Positions 30,756 to 41,708 of a stretch of DNA of 64,000 nucleotides are shown here, piece by piece. The translations under genes were made by a program, and so were the position numbers. The stretch lies in the NCBI GenBank assembly GCA_027579435.1, contig JANBPK010000027.1:1-64000 (forward strand), written 5' to 3'. The notes under the pieces were generated by a model. That model was not told the origin of the DNA and ran no database searches. It worked only from the letters and a program-made list of their open reading frames with translations. Each line of letters begins with the position of its first letter. Within the stretch, counting starts at the first letter, position 1. This stretch comes from Candolleomyces eurysporus. Lineage: Eukaryota; Basidiomycota; Agaricomycetes; Agaricales; Psathyrellaceae.

Positions 30756-31428
30756 GTGGCTCGCAAGAAAGGAAAAGCATCAGATTTGGAATACCAGATT
30801 ATTTCACTCATTGATTTGGTGTCACAAAGTCAAGAGAAGAAGATTGTTCAATTCTTGAACCTCTTGGATGACAATGAGATTCACAAAGACAAGACAAAAG
30901 TTCAGGAACTTGATCCAGAGCTCAAACCAATTGTTGTGAGCACATTTGTGCATTTGGAGGATTTGCCTTGCACAGAAATCTTTTGTGCTAAACACTTGCC
31001 TAGAATTCTGAATGGCACGTTCATAATGACAGACCCAGTCAAGCAATACTTTCACTTGCTTGCTGAAGGAGAAAAGCCTTGTTCTATTCTGGTAGCTTGC
31101 AAATCTGTTGCCCTATAGAACAGTATTCCTGTTGATCCACAAATCTGCGCAAGCAGAAGTACTTCTAGATACTGGATCTCAAATTTGCTCAATGGATGCA
31201 GACGTAGCTCAAAACTTAGGCATTGTGTGGGACCCGGACATCGTCATCCATCTCCAGTCAGCCAATCGAACGTTGGGGCTTGCAAAGAACGTTGAGTTTG
31301 ATTTTGGAGGCATGTTGGCCTACATTCAACTACATATTGTTCAACAACCTGCTTATAGTGTTTTGCTGGGTAGACCTTTTGACATCACAACGAGCAGCAA
31401 AGTTTTGAACAAGACTAACAGAGATTAA
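30756..31428 (+). pseudogene. Protease region of Gypsy-2
   Basis: The frame from 31108 has the retropepsin active site D21-T22-G23-S (EVLLDTGSQICSMDADVAQ) and the later YSVLLGRPFD block, both typical of gypsy proteases. The preceding frame (30756-31118) is the linker common to this lineage (MTDPVKQYFHLLAEGEK). The TAG ending it lies next to the start of the protease frame, so a single stop or shift separates them. Confidence 0.78.
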
Positions 31429-31851
31429 TTCTTAACCTTGAAGGACCCCAATACTGGCAAACAGTTTACTATTCCTACGTTTGCAAAAGAAAAACTGCCA
31501 CTTCATATACAAAAAGAACTTTGGAATTAGAAGGAGCAAAATTTTCAAGCTTTGAGGATTTGATTCACAAGGATCAAGGAAAAGTGGGACTCGTTTTCAA
31601 GTGCGATGAAGTAACAGGTGAGATATCCTTTACCTACATGTTTACAGCAGAAAATCATACATTCACACAAAAAGAGTTGCAGTTAGTATATGTTCAGATG
31701 GCAATGGAAGAAATGGAGTTAGACACAGAGGAAAAAGAAATTAGCAAGTTTGCGCTTACAAACATATCTTCGTGAAGTTTGAGAAAAGGTCGTAGACCTA
31801 ACTGTGGTCTTCTAGCAGCAAGAGACTAGCCCTAATACTGCTCTAACTGGC
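31429..31851 (+). pseudogene. Gypsy-2 protease-RT linker
   Basis: Contains an interrupted frame (GAKFSSFEDLIHKDQGKVGL, then EISFTYMFTAENHTFTQ) of the kind that joins protease to RT in this lineage. No enzyme motif. Confidence 0.5.
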
Positions 31852-33111
31852 TTGTCTCAGGATAAAAAGGTGAAGGCCAAAATGAAAAGTGTCTCTACTG
31901 GGACTAAGTACAAGAAAGTGGCAGATAAGGTGAAGCCAATGCTTGGGAATCTTGACAAAAAGTTCAGAAAAGTTTGCGAGATTCAGGGTGACCCTTTGGC
32001 TGACCTTCTGAAGCTACCAACACATCCTCAGGAGTTTGTACTTGCTGGAAAATATACCAAAGAGTGTAAAAAAGCAATGGACAAGCTTCATCAAGGTCTC
32101 TTTTTGTAGCTTGAAGAAAGAAAGCTCCTTCATGAATTTGTAGGCATCCATAATACAGCTTTTGCTTGGGATGATATAAAAAGAGGGATTTTCAAATCTG
32201 AATACTTTCTCTCTATCGTTATTCCAACAGTTGCGCACGTCCCTTGGGTACTTAAGAATAGACCTGTGCCACCTGGACTTTATGACAGAATTTGCAAGTT
32301 GATTAGAAATAAAATTGAGGCTGGAGTTTATAAACTCTCAAATTTTTCCTATAGATCAAGATGATTTTGCATGCTNAAAAAAAGATGGAGAAAGTTTGCG
32401 AATTGTGCATAGTCTTGAACCTTTAAACAAGGTCACTATTGCGCATTCTGGAGTTCCACCTGCTACAGAGGATTTGGCTGCTAAATTTGCAGGTCATGCA
32501 TGCGGAGGATGTCTAGATTTGTACGTCAGCTATGATGAGCGACTACTAGCTTCTGAGTCTTGAGACTTAACAACTTGCCAGACACCTTTTGGCGCCATGA
32601 GACTTGTGACCTTACCTATGGGATGGACCAATTTGATACTTATTTTCCATGATGATATCACCCATATTTTACAGTCAGAGATTTCCAAAGTAACTGGCCA
32701 TTTTTCAATGACATACCAGTAGGAGGTCCAAGAACTCAATACAAAACCAAGGATGGTGAATATGAGACAATCCCAGAGAAATTGGGAATTAGAAGATTTG
32801 TCTGGGAACACTTCAAGAATCTAAATTGAGTGGTCCAGTGTATGAAGTATTGCAGAGGGACTTTTTCAGGAAAGAAATCAGTTTTTTGTGCTGAGGAGTT
32901 TGTCGTTGTAGGGCACTTGTGCACCTACGAAGGAAGAAAGCTGGTTCCTGAACATGTTGAAGTTATACAACAATGGGGACCATGTATGTCTGTATCTGAT
33001 GTGAGATCTTTTTTAGGAACCATTGGAACTTTTAGGATCTTTATTAAAGACTTTGCAAAGCAAGCAGAACCCATTCAATGCTTGACACAGAAAGAAACAC
33101 ATTTCAAATAG
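31852..33111 (+). pseudogene. Reverse transcriptase of Gypsy-2, heavily broken
   Basis: Recognisable blocks in order, in shifting frames: VLKNRPVPPGLYDRICKLI, VHSLEPLNKVTIAHSGVPP, CLDLYVSYDERLLA, TCQTPFGAMRLVTLPMGWTN, then after several stops FCAEEFVVVGHLCTYEGRKL and VRSFLGTIGTFRIFIKDFA. The segment that should hold the Y/F-x-D-D active site (about 32690-32720) is too decayed to confirm both aspartates. An N sits at 32376. Confidence 0.75.
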
Positions 33112-33964
33112 GAAGAAGAACAAGAGTTAGCTATGAAAGACTTGAAGACAGCGGTTTGCAAAGCACCATGCTTGCGATTGCTTGACTATGACATTGATAC
33201 TGAGATTAAACTCTTGGTAGATACCTCTTACATTGCCATCGGATGGTACATTAGCCAACAGGACACAGAGGACTTCAAGAAGTGGTGGTATGCTCAATTT
33301 GGGTCAACCCTGCTAATGCCTCACAAAGCTCAGTATTCACAACCAAAATGCGAACTCTTTGGTTTGATGTGTGCCTTGGATGAGAATAAATATTAGTTGA
33401 TTGGCTGTCAATTATTGATAGTAGGAGACAGATGCTCAGTACATTAAAAGGATGCTCAACAATCCTGAAGATGGACCCAACTGTACAATTAACAGATGGA
33501 TAGAGCAGATTTTGATGTATCATTTCGAGTTAAGGCATGTAGCAGGCAAGACTTTTGCAGCGGATGGTCTTTTGCAAAGAACGAGGCAGCCAGGAGACCT
33601 GGATCCTGAACCTTGGGACCATTTTTACGAGGATCATGATGGTCTCAGAGGATACACTAAACCTAATGACAAGGATCCTGAGCCCTTGGACTTTGAAGAG
33701 TTTAAGAGGAAAATAGACACCAGAGGAGGATATGTGCAGACCTCAATAACTTTGCAAAGAAATCTAGAATTAATGCTTTTTGATGATGAACTTTCACAAC
33801 TTCTGCTGTTAAAGAATGGAGTTTGCAAAGTGGAGAAGAGAGAATTGCAACAGCTAGTGAACGTAGAAATGCTTCTGGACTTGGAGTTGAAGAAAGATCC
33901 AGATACAAGAGAGGAATACGATGAGGAAAGACGAGCAAACTGGGCCAGAAAGTTAGACGAATGA
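33112..33964 (+). pseudogene. RNase H and tether region of Gypsy-2
   Basis: MKDLKTAVCKAPCLRLLDYD and LLVDTSYIAIGWYISQQ give the RNase H N-terminus with its Asp, and YSQPKCELFGLMCALDENKY holds the Glu. MLNNPEDGPNCTINRWIEQIL and FELRHVAGKTFAADGLLQR finish the domain after one stop at 33394. The acidic linker to the integrase follows (DLDPEPWDHFYED). Confidence 0.78.
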
Positions 33965-34089
33965 CTTCCTAAAATCCAAAAGTGGTTGCAGGGTCTGCTT
34001 TTAAGACCTGAGGGTATCGAAACAAAGGACTTTGGGAAGTGGGCTCACGAATGTAGTCATTTTTACAAGAAGGATAATTATTAAAGTTG

Positions 34090-35325
34090 TATTGACAGGC
34101 TGGTTTTCCCCAGATTGTCGCTGCAAAGGACCACAGGATGTACATGATGAGGGCGGCTCACGATGCGTTGGGACATAGAAGAGCTTGGGCAACAACCCAA
34201 TTCTTAGTGAAGAGGTTCTGGTGGCCGGACTTAGAAGGAGATGTCGCTTGGTATTGCAGAATTTGTCATATATGCCAGTTGCATACAAAAATGCTCTTGA
34301 AGATCTTGCCCAAAGTTATAGAGACTTCTTCAATTTTCTAAGTATTGCATGCAGATGTCTTGCATATGACGCCTGCTAGTAACGGCTGCAAATATATAGT
34401 CCATGGTCCTTGCACATTGACGAGCTGGGCAGAAAGCAGACCACTTTGCGAAGACAATGGTGCTGCAATTGCGGCTTGGCTATTCGAGATAATAACACGC
34501 TGGCATGCAAGAGATTGTGACAGACAATGGAGAATCCTTCAAGAAGGCAATGGCGTGGCTCACAAAGAAATGTGGCATTAAAAGGGATCAAGATATCGCC
34601 CTATAACTCTCAAGCCAATGGGCGAGTTGAGAGGCCTCACTATGATCTTCGAGACATGTGGCTTAAAACCACAGAGGCAAAGATGAGTCAGTGGTTCTGG
34701 TACTTCCCTCATGTGTTATGGGCAGACCGAATTACTTCGCAAAGATGCTTTGGTGTTTCCCCATTCTTTATTGTTACAGGAGCGGAACCAGTGGTATCCT
34801 TAGATATTCAGGAAGCCACATGGTTAGTGGAGCCACCTAGCGGCCCCCTGACAACCGAGGAACTCATTGGCCAGTGGGCTAAGGCCTTAGTGAAGCATTG
34901 TGACTTGGTTGAGGAAATGAGAAAGAAAGTAGACAAAGGGAAGCGTGACAGGGTTGTGAAGTATGAAAAAGAGCATGCTGCAGTAATCAAAGACTATCGC
35001 TTCAAGAGAGGAGATTTGGTACTGCCAAGAAAGACAAGCATAGAGAAAAAAGCCTAGATAAGAAGATGAAACCAAGGTATCTCAGTCCTCTGGTTGTGGT
35101 GTTTAGAAATAAAAGGGGAGCCTATATCTTAGCTGAACTGGATGGCACGGTCTTACAGTCACCTTCAGCAGCATTCAGAGTGATCCCTTACCATGCCAGA
35201 AGAAAGATCAAGCTCCTTCCTAGTGTTCACAAATTTATCAACATCTTGGCAAAGTCACTTTATAAGATGAAAGAGTCAAAGGACAATGGAGACTTGGAAG
35301 ACTTTAGCGTTTGGAGGCATGCCTG
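34090..35325 (+). pseudogene. Integrase of Gypsy-2, 3' end cut
   Basis: The zinc finger is AHDALGHRRAWATTQFLV with CRICHICQ. The central Asp region is fragmented (stops at 34339 and near 34378). The Glu is in the frame 34527-35057 within NGRVERPHYDLRDMWL. The C-terminal part has PFFIVTGAEP, a long basic helix and RFKRGDLVLPRK. After a stop at 35055 the end continues as LSPLVVVFRNKRGAYILAEL and is cut at about 35325. Confidence 0.8.
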
Positions 35326-35987
35326 AGACTTGGATGAAACCAAGTTCCTCCTTAGTGTTGAAATCATCTGTGATTGTGCCAACCGCTCAATTTCCCTCTC
35401 CCAGCGCCAGTACATCATTGACATGCTTGAGCGCTACTCCATGGCTGAGTGCAACCTGGTCGGAACACCTCTAGCGCCTGGAACAAAGCTCTCCAAGACC
35501 ATGGTCTTCACCGATTCCAGGTCTTTGGGACGGAGGTTGGTAGATCCGTCTGTCCACTCGGGGCAGGCATACTCCTTAGCTGTGTTCAAGGCTCTCAATC
35601 AGTGGCTCTCTAGAGGAGAGAACCACTTTGTCAAATTCATCGGCACCCCTTCCAAGCTTGAGTGGGGTGTCCAATATAAGGCGCATAGAGCCACCCGCAG
35701 CCTCCCACCCATTCCAAGGGGTTGGAGGCCAGCTACTACACTGGACAGTGTGTGTAAGGGCATAACCCAGCCACCACTCGATTCTTGGGTGACGATGTTC
35801 TGAGATGACAAGTACAGAGGGTCCCAATTCCTTGCATTGCGCGGGCCAAAAGGGACAACAATAGTGCCCACATACGCCAATGGCGGTGTGTGGTTGAAAT
35901 TGATGGGAGAGATGCGCTCCTATATGCACATGAATGTGCAGACCTTGCCTCCATCCGTGAGTATTGTCACCAGTTCAACATTCCAGG
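35326..35987 (+). pseudogene. Copia-RT / LINE-RNase H chimera
   Basis: 35326-35503 is a piece of copia RT (DETKFLLSVEIICDCANRS, then DMLERYSMAECN and GTPLAPGTKLSKTM), homologous to minus-strand 38868-39060. At 35504 it joins, in frame, the LINE RNase H (VFTDSRSLGRRLVDPSVHSG) and the LINE C-terminus to about 35987, homologous to 45105-45585. One open frame (35330-35803) covers the junction. Orientation differs from the copia copies on both sides. A template-switch or nested-repair origin is inference. Confidence 0.75.
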
Positions 35988-36204
35988 GATAATTTCAACA
36001 CCTGAAACCATAGAGTGATTTCTTGAGTCTGCACACGACGTTGGGACCGCCTTTATGGAATCCCTTGGGCTGACACATGTAGATGACTTCTTCAAGGTTA
36101 CGTTTGTGAAAGCAGCCGAGATATCCACAGAGTGAAAGCTCCATGTCTTCAATCCCTGCAGCAGCTACGGTGGTGCGCAAGGCAACAGCATGGAATGTAG
36201 GGAA

Positions 36205-36294
36205 GGTTATATATATAGCCCTGTATTGTCCTGGAGTCCTCCAGGTCAGTTCTCTGACTGTCAGACTCCAGTTGACTGCCTTGCTGTTCAAACA
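36205..36294 (+). repeat. 90-bp fragment of LTR family S in copia RT
   Basis: Carries only the TATATATA box and downstream part of the S LTR, ending TTCAAACA. On both sides lies a copy of the copia sequence CATGGAATGTRGGG (36189-36203 and 36299-36313), a duplication longer than the 5 bp of the complete S copies. A minus-strand frame (35995-36591) reads straight through it. Confidence 0.6.
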
Positions 36295-36939
36295 GTGGCA
36301 TGGAATGTGGGGGGAGTAGGTTTCATTGTAGTGAATACCGGGACATTGAGAACACCCTTTAGCAACAACTCTGCCCTTGTAGCATTCAACATCCCCCATA
36401 GACGTCTGTTTGGTCTTGAAAACCCAGCTGGAGGGAATAGCCTTCTTACCAGGAGGCAGTTCAACAAGCTCCCATGTCCCATTAACAATGAGCATGAGAA
36501 TCTCTTCTGCGGCTGCTGCTTCCCAATGCTGCGCTTGAGGTGAGGCCATAGCCTGCTTGAATGTTCTTGGATCTCCACCTACTTGAACCACATGGACTTC
36601 TGCATAACCACCAAGGTCAGTGTCACTGTCATTGCTGTCTGCGACTGCAGGAAAAGGATCTCTTGGTTCACTGGAGGTGCAGGAGGCTGTGGAGCAGGCT
36701 TGGGAACAGCGTGAGATGGAGGAGACAAGTCCAAGAAGGGGGCTGGAGCTGGTGAAGCAGCTGGAGAAGGAGTGTTTGACTTGGCAACTGGAGGTGTTGG
36801 AATGGTGTCAGGATGTGGTAGAGGTGTTTGAGAAGCGTCAGAGTTCTCTGGAGTGAAGGGCAAAAGAATAGGGTTGGAGAAAGATTATAGAAGGTCCATG
36901 TGTGATAGTTGGGCGGATAGCCCACAAAAATGCACTTTT

Positions 36940-37278
36940 TGTTTGAACAGCAAGGCAGTCAACTGGAGTCTGACAGTCAGGGAACTGATTTGGGGGACTC
37001 CAGGACAATACAGGGCTATATATATAACCTAAAACAATAATCACATCGACCAGAATAATGGAAAACTGGAATATCAGAAGAAAAAAGCTAAAACGTCGGA
37101 GCAACTAAATAGAAGCAATTGAGAACATGGAAAAGAGTCCGAAATGATAAGAAGTGAAAGATGAGATAAAACCAAAGATAAGGGAATAGAGAGATCAATG
37201 AGATGAGGCAAGAGATAACATAAGGAAACAAGAAAGGCGAAATAAGAGGTGAGTCAAACTGGTCACATACTTTCAACA
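36940..37278 (-). repeat. Solo LTR family S, copy S1
   Basis: 339 bp, minus orientation, TGTTTGAACAGC on the left and CTTTCAACA on the right, with a perfect 5-bp target duplication CTTTT (36935-36939, 37279-37283) in the copia sequence. Several GATAA motifs (TTATC on the minus strand). Confidence 0.85.
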
Positions 37279-37400
37279 CTTTTGCATATGCTACTCTAGC
37301 TTCTTGCACTTGTTCTTCTGGATGAAGACATAGGCCGTGCATCCAAACACTCTGAAGTGACTAAGATCAAGCTTGCTTCCAAACCACACCTCNAAACAGA

Positions 37401-37981
37401 GTTTTTTTGTTTTTTTTTTTGAAATCCTATTTCTATTCTGGGGCACAGAGGCAGGCCGGTCGCTATCTACAGGTACATGTAAACAACATTGAGAATAAAG
37501 GAGACATAATGCAGTCGCTGGGCAAGATGTGAGCCCTGCCCTGAGCCAGGGTTCAAGTAAGCATTTGCCATTTTGTATGGCTTGTGCAAGTATGATGTAG
37601 GTTTGGGCACCCAAAGGCCCCGTCCTCCACCCCATTCGTTAGCCGCATCCTCCCTCCAATCAGGGCATGACAGGGTGGGATCCACAAGGTCCTTCTCAGC
37701 CGAAGCCTTACAGTGCCTCCCTTCACCCACCCCAACTTCCCCTCCCTTTGGTAACGACACTGCCAAGATCCTGGGGTGCGGGTCACAGGCCCGACCCCAA
37801 CTTTCACCCGATGCCCTGAGGGGCGGGATGGAACCCAAACACGTGTGGGTTCTGTTGCAGGAAGCCGATGAGCTCATTCAGGAGCTTCGGCAAGCATTGC
37901 ATAGTGACCATGTCTGGGCATCTAGTGAATATGTATTTGCGTGATTGCCTTTCGGCGCCACATGTGCACATGTGGTCCTCC
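37401..37981 (-). mobile_element. LINE-b: 5'-truncated LINE tail
   Basis: Starts with a T run (poly-A of a minus-strand insertion), then the reverse complement of the LINE 3' UTR and C-terminal CTCGAKR region, homologous to 45600-46159. It lies in the integrase of copia D and is cut at the right by LTR T1. Confidence 0.75.
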
Positions 37982-38162
37982 TGTTAGAAGGAAGTGACTA
38001 TTGCGACTGCACTTCTACATGGTTTAATTTGCTTTTATCTGGCTTTATCATATCTTATCGCTATCTGATCGTTATCTCATCACATGACTGTATAGAGCTT
38101 ATTTAAACTGTAGATTTGCATCCTGGAGTCCTTTAGTTCAGTACTCTGACTTGAGGACTCTG
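37982..38162 (+). repeat. LTR family T, copy T1, 3' end missing
   Basis: Begins TGTTAGAAGGAAGTGAC and carries the TTATC-rich block and TTATTTAAACTGTAGATTT shared by all T copies. It breaks off after TTGAGGACT where the T run of LINE-c begins. Confidence 0.7.
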
Positions 38163-38575
38163 GTTTTTTTTTTTTTTTTAAATTCTATTTATATTCCAGG
38201 GTGCAAAGGCAGGCCGGTCGCTACCTACAAGTACAAGTAAACAGCATTGAATATGAAAAGGCGGACATGACGCAGTCACATAGTGAGATGTGAGCGCTGG
38301 CCTAGGGCAGCGCTCAAGTATGCATTCGCCAGATCTATAGGCTCATGCAGACACGGTATAAGTCCAGGCACACAAAGGCCCCGTCCCACACCTCACTCAC
38401 CCGCCACGTCCTCCCTCCGTTTGGGTCACGACAGGGCAAGATCCGGGTGGCCCTTCTTGGCCTAAGCCTTACGGTGCCTCCCTTTCCCCCACCCCAACCT
38501 CCCCTCCCTTCAGTAACGACGCAGCTAAAACTAGGGGGCACAGATCACAGGCCCGGCCCCGACTTTTGAACTCAG
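38163..38575 (-). mobile_element. LINE-c: 5'-truncated LINE tail
   Basis: Poly-T start followed by the reverse complement of the LINE 3' UTR (GGGTGCAAAGGCAGGCCGG). It lies between T1 and T2, which face each other. Confidence 0.72.
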
Positions 38576-38783
38576 TGTTATTAAAGCGGAAATACAACTT
38601 ACCTGAAGTCCTCAAGTCAGAGGACTGAACTAAGGGACTCCAGGACAGAAATCTATGGTTTAAATATGCTACAGACGATCATGTGATGCAATAACAATGA
38701 GATAACAATAAGATATGATAAAGGAAGCTAAAACCACATCAAACCATGCTAGAGTGTAGTCACAATGTCACTTCCTTCTAACA
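38576..38783 (-). repeat. LTR family T, copy T2
   Basis: 208 bp, plus-strand reading TGTTATTAAAG…CTTCCTTCTAACA. It directly abuts copia RT codons. Confidence 0.7.
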
Positions 38784-39580
38784 GTAGTTGAGAGATCCAA
38801 CTGCACTGAGGTAGGGAAATGTTTGCATGTACTGAATCTCTTCCTGAGTCTGAGGACACATGGTCTTGGAGAGCTTTGTTCCGGGGGCTAGAGGTGTTCC
38901 GACTGGGTTGCACTTGGCCATGGAGTAGCGCTCAAGCATGTCGATGATGTACTGGCGCTGGGAGAGGGAAATTGAGCGGTTGGCACAGTCACGGATGATT
39001 TCAACACGGATGATTTCGACACCAAGGAGGAACTTGGTTTCACCCAAGTCTCGCAGTTTGAAGTGTTTGGAAAGGTTCAGGACAGTTTGGTCGAGTAGAG
39101 CGGTGTCTTTGGAGGCAAGGGTGATGTTGTCAATGTAGACAGGCATGATAATGCATACCTCACCCTTGGCATAGATTTAAACCGACCGATCCAACCACAA
39201 ACGCATGAATCCGAGCTCCAGAATCACAGAGTTAAGCTTCTTGTTCCATTGCCTGGCTGCTTGCTTGAGTGAGACCATAGAGCGATTTCTTGAGTCTGCA
39301 CACGACGTTGGGACCGCCTTCATGGAGTCCCTCAGGCTGACGCATGTAGATGACTTCTCCAAGGTCGCCGTTTGTGAAAGCAGCTGAGATATCCACAGAG
39401 CGAAGCTCCATGTCTTCGATCCCCGCAGCAGCTACCGTGGTGTGCAAGGCAGCGGCATGGAACGTGGGGTAGTAGGTGTCATCATAGTCAATACCGGGAT
39501 GTTGAACACCCCTTAGCAACAACAACTCTGCCCTTGTAGCGTTCAACCTCTCCTGTAGACGTCCATTTGGTCTTGAAAAC
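38784..39580 (-). pseudogene. RT of copia A, C-terminal part
   Basis: Minus-strand blocks: NATRAELLL, DYDDTYYPTFHAAALHTTV, DMELRSVDISAAFTNGDLGE, NVVCRLKKSLYGL, VYIDNITLASKDTALLDQTV, GETKFLLGVEI and DMLERYSMAKCN. Copia RT normally has Y-x-D-D; here the block reads VYIDN, so the second Asp is lost. A duplicated 9-bp stretch (GVEIIRVEIIR) is visible. The LINE is inserted at 39581. Confidence 0.82.
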
Positions 39581-39718
39581 AGCTCGCTTCTTGTCCTTTG
39601 ACAGTCACCTTCCTAATCGGGAAATACTCGTCCTCACCGTTCTACTTGTTCCCCCCGTCCTCCTAGGAAAGCGACACTCCTACAAAGCATCCACACCTCT
39701 CGACAGTGCACGGCGCCC

Positions 39719-41708
39719 ATGTCGGCAGCGAGAGCGCCCAAGGCACCTGCCCAGAAGACCCGCAACAAGGGCAGCACGAGCGCGCATTGCTCAGCCCCCT
39801 CCTCCAACGACGAAGAAAGCGACGAGTCCTCCGCTGAGGACAAGTCTACCCCCCAGCCCACTCAGCACCCACCTCAGATGCAATCCAGGCCACAATCTGC
39901 AGCGCGCTCGCGCTATGCGTCAGTACCGCCCGCCGCTGACCGGAACAATCCTGCCAGCAGCAAAGACCAGCTCAACCTCCTGGTTTTCTCCCCGGAGCCC
40001 ACTCCCCTGCACCCCCAGCACTCACTGGGAGGTGCTGTACCACCCATCCTTGCGCCTGTGGCGCAGTGGAGCCATGACGCGGCCCCCGATTGGACCGGCA
40101 GTGCTCTCGTCCCCCCCAGAAAACTGGGCGTTGGACGATGTGTCTATGTCAGGTCCCCAATCAGGTGCCCAATCCCGAGAGTCGACCACCGCCCCGAGCG
40201 ACACACGTGGTGCGCACGAGAGCGCCCACAAAGCTGGAGCTCCACGAGCAAGGGGACCGGTGTCATTCTCGCCAGCAGATATAGCCGAAGCTCTGGACAT
40301 TGCTGCCCAGTGGTTCAACGCACGCGTCCCTCCGAGGGAGGACAACATCAGCGCATGGGAAAGTGTACGTTCCATGCAGACTAGCATCAACAGGATGGTC
40401 ACTAACATTAGACGGACCGACTGGAACCACGCCATCTCAATGGCCAATGACGAGGACGCCGATCAGACCGTCCCCAGCCCTCTCGCAAGGGCAAGGAGTG
40501 CGCAGCACCACCACTTCAGCTCCCCCCGTCGTGCCCCATGAGGGACATGTTGAAAGTATGTGACCAGTTTGACTCACCTCTTATTTCGCTTTTTTGTTTT
40601 CCTTATCTTATCTCTTGCCTGANCTTATCTCATCTTATTGGTCTCTCTATTCCCTTATCTTCGCTTTTATCTCATCTTTTGACTTCTTATCATTCTGGAC
40701 TCTTTTCCATGTTCTCAGCAATTGCTCCCATGCTGAGAACATGTTCCAAATTGCTTCTGCTTAGTTACTCCGAGGTTTTAGCTATTTCCTTCCAATATTC
40801 CGGTTTTCCGTTATTCCGGTCCATGTGATTGTTGATTTAGGATATATATATGGCCCTGCATTGTCCTGGAGTCCCCCAGATCAGTTCCCTGACTGTTGGA
40901 CTCCAGTTGACTGCCTTGCTGTTCAAACAGGACGACCCTGCAATGGGCGACCTGGAGTATGGCAGTCGCACGCCGTCCCCCCAACAGAGGGAACAGCAAC
41001 CTTCACAGCGCAGGAAGACAGGCAGGATCGAGCCTCGACCTCTTCCGGCCGCACCCATTGTCCTGTTCCAGTGAGCGGGCCCGCCACCCAGGCCTCCTAG
41101 GAGCGCCCTGAGGCCTACACCTTGACGGCATCTCACGTGCGATGAAGGGATCGCTGTACAAACAGTGGTGGAACCTCACCAGTCCCCCACGTATCGTCCC
41201 AGAGTCGAAGGCTAGCACCTCGGCTACCGTGTACTTCAACATCTGGGATTTGACCACAGGTACAAGCGGGAATGTGCTCATTAACAAGCGCATTCTCATA
41301 TTCAATTGTGCGTGCACTATCTCTGCCACCGAGGCCAACCCAGGTGTCCCGCTCTGCAATAACTGCTGGGTATGGGGCCACCCAACTGAATCGTGTAGGA
41401 GCAGCACGCACTGTAAGGTGTGCGCAGGTCCTCACAGAGAGTCTGAGCACCGCCGCATGTGCGGCCTCTGCAAGGGCAATGCGAAAGCGAAGCCACCGGT
41501 GCAGCCCACCCCTGCGGGTGACGCATGCCCCCACCACTACCGCTGCCTTGCCTGTCGGCGAGACAACTGTAGCGTTACATTGGGCAGATGCCCCTTTTGG
41601 AACCACCGCTTCGAACAAGAATGGATCGTAGCGAAATACGCCGAGGTACGTCATTTTCAACAACGTGGCCGGCGCGCGCTCAACACCCTGACCACTTCTA
41701 ATGTCTAG
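39719..41708 (+). pseudogene. LINE-a ORF1, nucleic-acid-binding protein with zinc knuckles
   Basis: ATG at 39719: MSAARAPKAPAQKTRNKG, a disordered Ser/Pro-rich N-terminus. A frameshift near 40080 moves to the frame SPADIAEALDIAAQWFNARV and SMQTSINRMVTNIRR. TGA at 40539 and a solo LTR (40548-40929) follow. The C-terminal part (41142-41708) has CNNCWVWGHPTESC (C-x2-C-x4-H-x4-C) and CKVCAGPHRESEH with further Cys pairs, as in gag-like ORF1 proteins of fungal LINEs. The stop TAG (41706-41708) overlaps the ORF2 start. Confidence 0.82.
40548..40929 (+). repeat. Solo LTR family S, copy S2
   Basis: 382 bp from TGTTGAAAGTATG to GTTCAAACA, inserted in LINE-a ORF1. Target duplication GGACA on the left, GGACG on the right; the single difference is a CpG to CpA change. 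TATATATATA box near 40848, and at least six TTATC (GATAA) motifs in the first 150 bp. Confidence 0.88.

Larger units (their letters stand above)
26800..35325 (+). mobile_element. Gypsy-2: old Ty3/gypsy element with a 1.35-kb LTR, 3' end lost
   Basis: The 5' LTR (26800-28153) is followed by a leader of about 550 bp, then gag, zinc knuckle, protease, RT, RNase H and integrase in Ty3/gypsy order, each recognisable but cut by many stops and shifts. It lacks the 3' LTR: at about 35325 the sequence changes abruptly to a copia/LINE chimera. It is a different lineage from Gypsy-1, with a standard DTGS protease, a long gag-RT linker and no chromodomain seen. Confidence 0.88.
35988..37400 (-). pseudogene. 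Copia copy D: part of RT, linker and integrase C-terminus
   Basis: On the minus strand the order is integrase end (FGSKLDLSHFRVFGCTAYVF, 37279-37395), a Pro/Ser-rich linker, RT N-terminus (FKQAMASPQAQHWEAAAAEE, GTWELVELPPGKKAIPSSWV) and RT middle (DMELSLCGYLGCF, LEEVIYMCQPKGFHKG, NVVCRLKKSLYG). It is interrupted by an LTR fragment at 36205-36294 and a solo LTR at 36940-37278, and cut at the right by a LINE tail. No LTR of its own is attached. Confidence 0.8.

Noticed and set aside
35995..36591. 198-codon minus-strand ORF as a novel protein
   Set aside because: It is copia RT reading through an LTR fragment by chance; both outer parts align to copia RT.
37573..37944. 123-codon plus-strand ORF
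   Set aside because: Antisense frame over the LINE-b 3' UTR and C-terminus; GC-rich without motif.
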